DNA of 48,957 nucleotides from Duncaniella sp. (GTDB taxonomy: Bacteria > Bacteroidota > Bacteroidia > Bacteroidales > Muribaculaceae), in assembly GCA_023664955.1 (NCBI GenBank), contig JAMPEV010000001.1, positions 900,672 to 949,628 of the forward strand. Direction: 5' to 3'. Positions 44,765 to 48,957 of this stretch are shown one piece after another; the first letter of the stretch is position 1; each line of letters starts with the position of its first letter. The notes beneath the pieces were generated by a model that made no database searches, was not told the DNA's origin, and saw only the letters and a program-made list of their open reading frames with translations. A program made the position numbers and the translations under genes.

Positions 44765-46612
44765 ATGTTAGACAAAGCCAATGTCAAAACCCTCGACAAG
44801 GTTGTGGTTAGATTCTCCGGCGACTCCGGCGACGGCATGCAACTTGCGGGTAACATTTTCACCAATGTGTCGGCCGGTCTCGGGAACAAGGTGTCAACCT
44901 TCCCCGACTATCCCGCCGAAGTGCGCGCTCCCCAGGGTTCGCTCAGCGGAGTGTCCGGTTTCCAGGTAAGTGTGGGTGTAGATGTTCACACCCCCGGCGA
45001 CCTATGCGATGTGCTAATTGCCATGAATCCCGCTGCGCTGAAGCAGAATGTCAAATTCTTGAAGCCCGGAGGTGTTGCAATCGTCGACATCGATTCATTC
45101 AAAGAAGCCGACCTCAAAAAAGCGCTTTTTGAAACAAACGACCCGTTCAAAGAACTGAACATCAATGCCCAAGTGGTGGAAGTACCCGTGACAGCGATGA
45201 CAAAAGCAGCCCTCGCTGACTCCGGCCTTGACAACAAGAGCGTGCTCAAGTGCCGCAACATCTTCGCACTCGGCTTGGTGTGCTGGTTGTTCGACCGTCC
45301 ATTGGAAGGCGCACTCCGTATGCTCAAGGGCAAATTCGCGAAGAAACCGGCTATTTACGAGGCAAATGCCAAAGTAATCGAAGCCGGCTATAACTATGGC
45401 AACAATATCCACGCATCAGTCAGCACCTACCGCATCGAAACTGAAGCGGCAGTGCCGGGCGTGTATACAGATATTAATGGCAACACAGCCACCGCATGGG
45501 GCTTCATTGCAGCTTCAGAGAAGAGCGGTCGTCCACTATTCCTTGGCAGCTACCCCATCACCCCGGCCACCGATATCCTTCAGGAACTCGCAAAGCGCAA
45601 AGACTTGGGCGTTAAGGCTCTACAGATGGAGGACGAAATCGCCGGTGTATGTTCAGCCATCGGTGCTTCGTTCGCCGGACATCTCGCAGTCACTTCAACT
45701 TCGGGTCCCGGTCTCGCACTTAAGAGCGAGGGAATCGGCTTAGCAGTGATTGCCGAATTGCCGCTTGTGGTGGTTGACGTGCAGCGTGGCGGTCCTTCAA
45801 CCGGACTCCCCACCAAGACAGAGCAGACCGACCTCATGCAGGCTCTATACGGCCGCAACGGTGAGTCACCCTTAGCAGTAGTGGCCGCATCCACTCCCAC
45901 CGACTGCTTCACCATGGCATTCGAGGCCGCGCGTATAGCAATGGAGCACATGACCCCCGTCATCCTCCTCACCGATGCATTCATCGGTAACGGTTCAAGC
46001 GCATGGCGCATACCCGAGCCCAACGAGCTCCCCGAAATACACCCCCCGTTGCTTGCTCCCAACATGGTAGACGAGGCTTGGCAACCATACACTCGCAACG
46101 AAGAGCATGTCCGTTACTGGGCAATTCCCGGCACCGAAGGCGCAGCGCACCGTGTTGGTGGTCTTGAAAAAGACTATAACACCGGCGCAATCTCCACCGA
46201 TCCGGTTAACCATGAGAAGATGGTAATGGCACGCCGTGAGAAGATTGCTCGCATCGCCAACGACATCCCGGCACTTGAAGTACTCGACCCCAACGGTGCC
46301 GACACCCTGTTAGTAGGGTGGGGTGGCACATACGGACATCTCCGCACAGCCGCTACAGAACTCAATGCAGCCGGCAAGTCCGTGGCCTTCGCTCATTTCA
46401 ACTACATCAATCCGCTTCCTGCCAACACCGCTGAAGTGTTAGCAAAATACAAGCACGTGATTGTGGCCGAGCTCAACACAGGTATGTTTGCCGACTATTT
46501 ACAGGCTAAATTCCCTGACGCAAAGATCGCACGCATCAACAAGATACAGGGCCAGCCATTCCTCGTTAGAGAAGTGGTAGAAGGTGTAACTAAAATCATG
46601 GAGGACAAATAA
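44765..46612 (+). CDS. korA: 2-oxoacid:ferredoxin oxidoreductase, fused gamma-alpha subunit (KorA)
   Basis: This 615-residue protein joins a gamma domain (about 10-195, starting V-V-R-F-S-G-D-S-G-D-G-M) to an alpha domain (about 225-615, with G-S-Y-P-I-T-P-A-T-D-I-L, M-E-D-E-I-A and a T-S-T-S-G-P-G segment). With KorB it oxidises 2-oxoglutarate (or a similar acid) and CoA to the acyl-CoA, CO2 and reduced ferredoxin. The lack of a delta ferredoxin subunit fits the two-subunit type common in Bacteroidetes. korB starts 2 nt after the stop. Substrate choice is inferred from family. Confidence 0.92.
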   Translation: MLDKANVKTLDKVVVRFSGDSGDGMQLAGNIFTNVSAGLGNKVSTFPDYPAEVRAPQGSLSGVSGFQVSVGVDVHTPGDLCDVLIAMNPAALKQNVKFLKPGGVAIVDIDSFKEADLKKALFETNDPFKELNINAQVVEVPVTAMTKAALADSGLDNKSVLKCRNIFALGLVCWLFDRPLEGALRMLKGKFAKKPAIYEANAKVIEAGYNYGNNIHASVSTYRIETEAAVPGVYTDINGNTATAWGFIAASEKSGRPLFLGSYPITPATDILQELAKRKDLGVKALQMEDEIAGVCSAIGASFAGHLAVTSTSGPGLALKSEGIGLAVIAELPLVVVDVQRGGPSTGLPTKTEQTDLMQALYGRNGESPLAVVAASTPTDCFTMAFEAARIAMEHMTPVILLTDAFIGNGSSAWRIPEPNELPEIHPPLLAPNMVDEAWQPYTRNEEHVRYWAIPGTEGAAHRVGGLEKDYNTGAISTDPVNHEKMVMARREKIARIANDIPALEVLDPNGADTLLVGWGGTYGHLRTAATELNAAGKSVAFAHFNYINPLPANTAEVLAKYKHVIVAELNTGMFADYLQAKFPDAKIARINKIQGQPFLVREVVEGVTKIMEDK

Positions 46613-46614
46613 TC

Positions 46615-47628
46615 ATGGAACAGACACAATACACTCCCGCCAATTATAAGAGCAACCAGTCAGTGCGTTGGTGTCCCGGTTGTGGTGACCACGCTATTCT
46701 CAATTCACTCCACAAGGCCATGGCCGCTGTCGGAGTACCACCTCACAAGACTGCTGTAATCTCAGGTATCGGTTGTAGCTCACGTCTCCCTTACTACATG
46801 AACACCTATGGCTTCCACACCATCCATGGTCGTGCCGCAGCCATTGCAACCGGGTTCAAAGTAGCACGTCCCGACATGACCGTTTGGCAGATTTCAGGCG
46901 ACGGTGACGGTCTCGCCATCGGTGGTAACCACTTCATTCATGCAGTGCGCCGTAATGTCGACATCAACATGATTCTGTTCAATAACAAAATCTACGGTCT
47001 CACCAAGGGACAGTATTCCCCTACCAGCGACCGCGGCTTCGTGTCGAAATCATCACCTTACGGCACCACAGAGGATCCGTTTATCCCTGCCGAGCTCGTG
47101 TTTGGCGCACGTGGCAATTTCTTTGCACGCAGCATTGACGTGGAGCTTCAGGTTTCACAGGAAGTACTCATAGCAGCAGCTCAGCATAAGGGCACATCCG
47201 TGGTAGAAATCCTCCAGAATTGCGTGATTTTCAACAACGGGATCCATAACTTCATCACCGACAAAGAGCACCGCGTAGAGCGCACCATACACCTCGTTCA
47301 TGGCGAAAAGATGCTATTCGGCAAGGACAAGGAGATGGGTCTCGTGCAGGATGGTTTCCTCCTTAAGGCAGTGAAAGTGGGCGAAGACGGCTATTCAATG
47401 GACGATGTGTTGGTGCATGACGCCCACACACCCAGCAACTTCCTACACCAGCAACTCGCAATGATGGACGGCCACGACCTCCCTCTGGCACTCGGCGTGA
47501 TTCGCGATGTTGAATCTCCCGTGTACAACGATGAGATTGAGGCACAAATCGCCGATGTGCGAAGCCGCAAGAATTTCAGCTCGCTCCGCGACATGGCACT
47601 TGCCGGCGAAACCTGGACCGTTGAATAA
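46615..47628 (+). CDS. korB: 2-oxoacid:ferredoxin oxidoreductase beta subunit (KorB)
   Basis: This 337-residue subunit binds thiamine pyrophosphate and one iron-sulphur cluster. The TPP/Mg motif G95-D-G-D-G99 is followed by N-N-K-I-Y-G-L-T-K-G-Q. Four cysteines at C20, C23, C54 and C203 match the cluster ligands of this family. The start W-C-P-G-C-G-D-H is typical. It is co-transcribed with korA; no clear terminator follows directly. Confidence 0.94.
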   Translation: MEQTQYTPANYKSNQSVRWCPGCGDHAILNSLHKAMAAVGVPPHKTAVISGIGCSSRLPYYMNTYGFHTIHGRAAAIATGFKVARPDMTVWQISGDGDGLAIGGNHFIHAVRRNVDINMILFNNKIYGLTKGQYSPTSDRGFVSKSSPYGTTEDPFIPAELVFGARGNFFARSIDVELQVSQEVLIAAAQHKGTSVVEILQNCVIFNNGIHNFITDKEHRVERTIHLVHGEKMLFGKDKEMGLVQDGFLLKAVKVGEDGYSMDDVLVHDAHTPSNFLHQQLAMMDGHDLPLALGVIRDVESPVYNDEIEAQIADVRSRKNFSSLRDMALAGETWTVE

Positions 47629-47762
47629 CAAAACAGCGCATACTGTATTTACATTTATTAACAAATAAAACTCAAAACAGAGTAATATTTGAATTAATTA
47701 ACATACATACGCTATTTATAACATGAATTAGCAAAATTAAGGGAATTTTTAAATAATAAAAA

Positions 47763-47793
47763 TTTCACAATTAAAAAAAATACAGTACTTTTG
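47763..47793 (+). promoter_or_regulatory. Predicted promoter of the inositol phosphate synthase gene
   Basis: TACTTTTG (47786-47793) fits the -7 consensus, and TTTC (47763-47766) stands 19 nt upstream as an imperfect -33 element. It follows a 150-nt AT-rich stretch after korB with no gene. Confidence 0.65.
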
Positions 47794-47829
47794 AGGGCTT
47801 TTTCAGATGGTGTGTTCTGAAAAAGCCTT
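47794..47829 (+). other. Hairpin at the predicted 5' end of the inositol phosphate synthase mRNA
   Basis: AGGGCTTTTTCAG (47794-47806) pairs with CTGAAAAAGCCTT (47817-47829), 13 bp including one G-T pair, with a 10-nt loop. It begins right after the -7 box, so the transcript would start within the left arm. It may shield the 5' end or act as a terminator for read-through from korAB. Confidence 0.7.
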
Positions 47830-47881
47830 CTTTGACAAATTAAATAACCTTAATAACTTACTTAGAATTAGTAACTAAATC

Positions 47882-48957
47882 ATGAGTAATCCTACAGTAA
47901 AACCCGCCAACGGTAAGCTTGGCGTGCTCGTAGTTGGCCTGGGAGCAGTCACAACTACTTTCATGACCGGTGTACTTATGGCTCGCAAAGGACTTGCAAA
48001 GCCCGTCGGTTCTATGACCCAGTATGACAAGATTCGTGTTGGTCAAGGCGCTGACAAAAAATATCTTCACTACAAAGACATCGTTCCCATTGCGGATCTT
48101 AATGACATAGTATTCGGCGCATGGGACGTATATCCCGCAAACGCTTACGAAAGTGCCATCAATGCTGAGGTTCTCAAGGAAAAAGATATCAACCCCGTTA
48201 AGGACGAACTGGAAGCAATCAAGCCTATGAAGGCTGCTTTCGACCATGAATATGCAAAGCGCCTCACCGGCGACAACATCATGGTCGGCAAGACTCGCTG
48301 GGAAATGGCAGAACAGCTCCGCGAAGATATCCGCAACTTCAAGAAGGAAACAGGTGTTGACCGCGTGGTAGTTCTTTGGGCCGCTTCTACTGAAGTTTAC
48401 GTACCGGTAAATATGGAGGTACATGGCACACTTGCAGCTCTTGAAGCAGCAATGAAGGCTGATGACAAGGCTAACGTAGCCCCCTCAATGTGCTACGCTT
48501 ACGCTGCCCTTCAGGAAGGTGCCCCCTTCATCATGGGTGCCCCCAACACCACTGTTGACATCCCCGCAATGTGGGAACTCAGCGAAAAGACCGGCATGCC
48601 TATCGCAGGTAAGGACTTCAAGACAGGTCAGACTCTCGTTAAGTCCGGTTTCGCTCCTATCATCGGCACTCGTTGCCTCGGTCTTAACGGATGGTTCTCA
48701 ACCAACATCCTCGGAAACCGCGACGGTCTCGTACTTGATGAGCCCGCTAACTTCCGCACCAAGGAGGTTTCTAAACTTTCTACCCTTGAGTCAATTCTCG
48801 TACCGGAAGATCAGCCCGACCTTTATGGTGCAAACTGCGGCGGTGCTGAACCAGGCGGTCACCAGGGTTACTACCACAAAGTACGTATCAACTACTATCC
48901 CCCGCGCAACGACAACAAGGAAGGCTGGGACAACATCGACATCTTCGGCTGGATGGG
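47882..48957 (+). CDS. Myo-inositol-1-phosphate synthase, 3' end outside the window
   Basis: The frame is open from the ATG at 47882 to the window edge, giving 358 codons of a protein usually about 430 residues long. It has an NAD-binding N-terminus (G-V-L-V-V-G-L-G-A-V at about 14-23) and family motifs L-W-A-A-S-T-E, G-A-P-N-T-T-V-D, G-K-D-F-K-T-G-Q-T and S-T-N-I-L-G-N-R-D-G. It turns glucose 6-phosphate into inositol 1-phosphate. In Bacteroides, homologous genes feed the synthesis of inositol phospholipids and sphingolipids (known for B. thetaiotaomicron). Whether the rest of that cluster follows cannot be seen. Confidence 0.93.
   Translation, partial: MSNPTVKPANGKLGVLVVGLGAVTTTFMTGVLMARKGLAKPVGSMTQYDKIRVGQGADKKYLHYKDIVPIADLNDIVFGAWDVYPANAYESAINAEVLKEKDINPVKDELEAIKPMKAAFDHEYAKRLTGDNIMVGKTRWEMAEQLREDIRNFKKETGVDRVVVLWAASTEVYVPVNMEVHGTLAALEAAMKADDKANVAPSMCYAYAALQEGAPFIMGAPNTTVDIPAMWELSEKTGMPIAGKDFKTGQTLVKSGFAPIIGTRCLGLNGWFSTNILGNRDGLVLDEPANFRTKEVSKLSTLESILVPEDQPDLYGANCGGAEPGGHQGYYHKVRINYYPPRNDNKEGWDNIDIFGWM

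Noticed and set aside
47858-48424. 188-codon minus-strand frame opposite the inositol phosphate synthase gene
   Set aside because: The plus strand encodes clear family motifs through the whole region; the minus frame is a shadow.

Overview
The window is chromosomal backbone from a Bacteroidales bacterium, most likely a gut member of the Muribaculaceae/Bacteroidaceae type (inference). Pointers are promoters of the Bacteroides class (TAnnTTTG boxes with a TTG/TTTG about 20 nt upstream), A-rich start regions without clear Shine-Dalgarno sites, GLPGLI-family secreted proteins, a PorZ-like type IX secretion protein with a C-terminal sorting domain, a histone H1-like small protein, a fused KorA subunit, and a dcw cluster in the order usual for Bacteroidetes.

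Layout. 1-5.1 kb: a cell-envelope island made of two copies of a cassette (small exported peptide + GLPGLI protein) followed by an 868-aa TonB-receptor-like outer-membrane barrel. 5.2-6.7 kb: an AlkD-like repair protein and a lipoprotein, closed by a strong bidirectional terminator. 6.9-7.3 kb: an Lrp/AsnC regulator (minus). 7.6-11.6 kb: an isolated two-gene module with translational overlap, a 721-aa protein of unknown function and a large terminase with all expected ATPase and nuclease residues but no portal, capsid or tail genes nearby. 11.7-11.9 kb: a 57-aa histone H1-like protein (minus). 12.3-18 kb: rimP-nusA-infB-folK with a promoter-proximal hairpin and a terminator-like hairpin between rimP and nusA. 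18-21.7 kb (minus): an unrecognised 174-aa protein, porZ-like and rdgB, the last with an inverted repeat around its predicted promoter.

22-37.6 kb: the division and wall cluster rsmH-ftsL-ftsI-murE-mraY-murD-ftsW-murG-murC-ftsQ-ftsA-ftsZ, without mraZ in front, ending in a perfect 15-bp hairpin. It makes lipid II (MurE, MraY, MurD, MurG, MurC), polymerises and crosslinks it at the septum (FtsW, FtsI) and builds the divisome (FtsL, FtsQ, FtsA, FtsZ). 37.7-42.2 kb: a patatin-like lipase, then minus-strand genes for a LolE/FtsX-type permease, RbfA, SerS and a YqeY-family protein. 42.5-47.6 kb: a dolichol-phosphate-mannose-synthase-like glycosyltransferase, dihydroorotase and KorAB (2-oxoacid:ferredoxin oxidoreductase). 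The window ends inside a myo-inositol-1-phosphate synthase gene.

Features not explained by the genes are mostly repeats and RNA structure: five tandem 7-mers inside the predicted start of murG, related 7-mers before ftsQ, three degenerate period-9 arrays between genes (17.96, 36.08 and 42.38 kb), and several hairpins near promoters. The strongest candidate for something undescribed is the lone terminase module; next come the peptide/GLPGLI cassette and the short-period arrays. No tRNA, rRNA, CRISPR array or insertion sequence was recognised.
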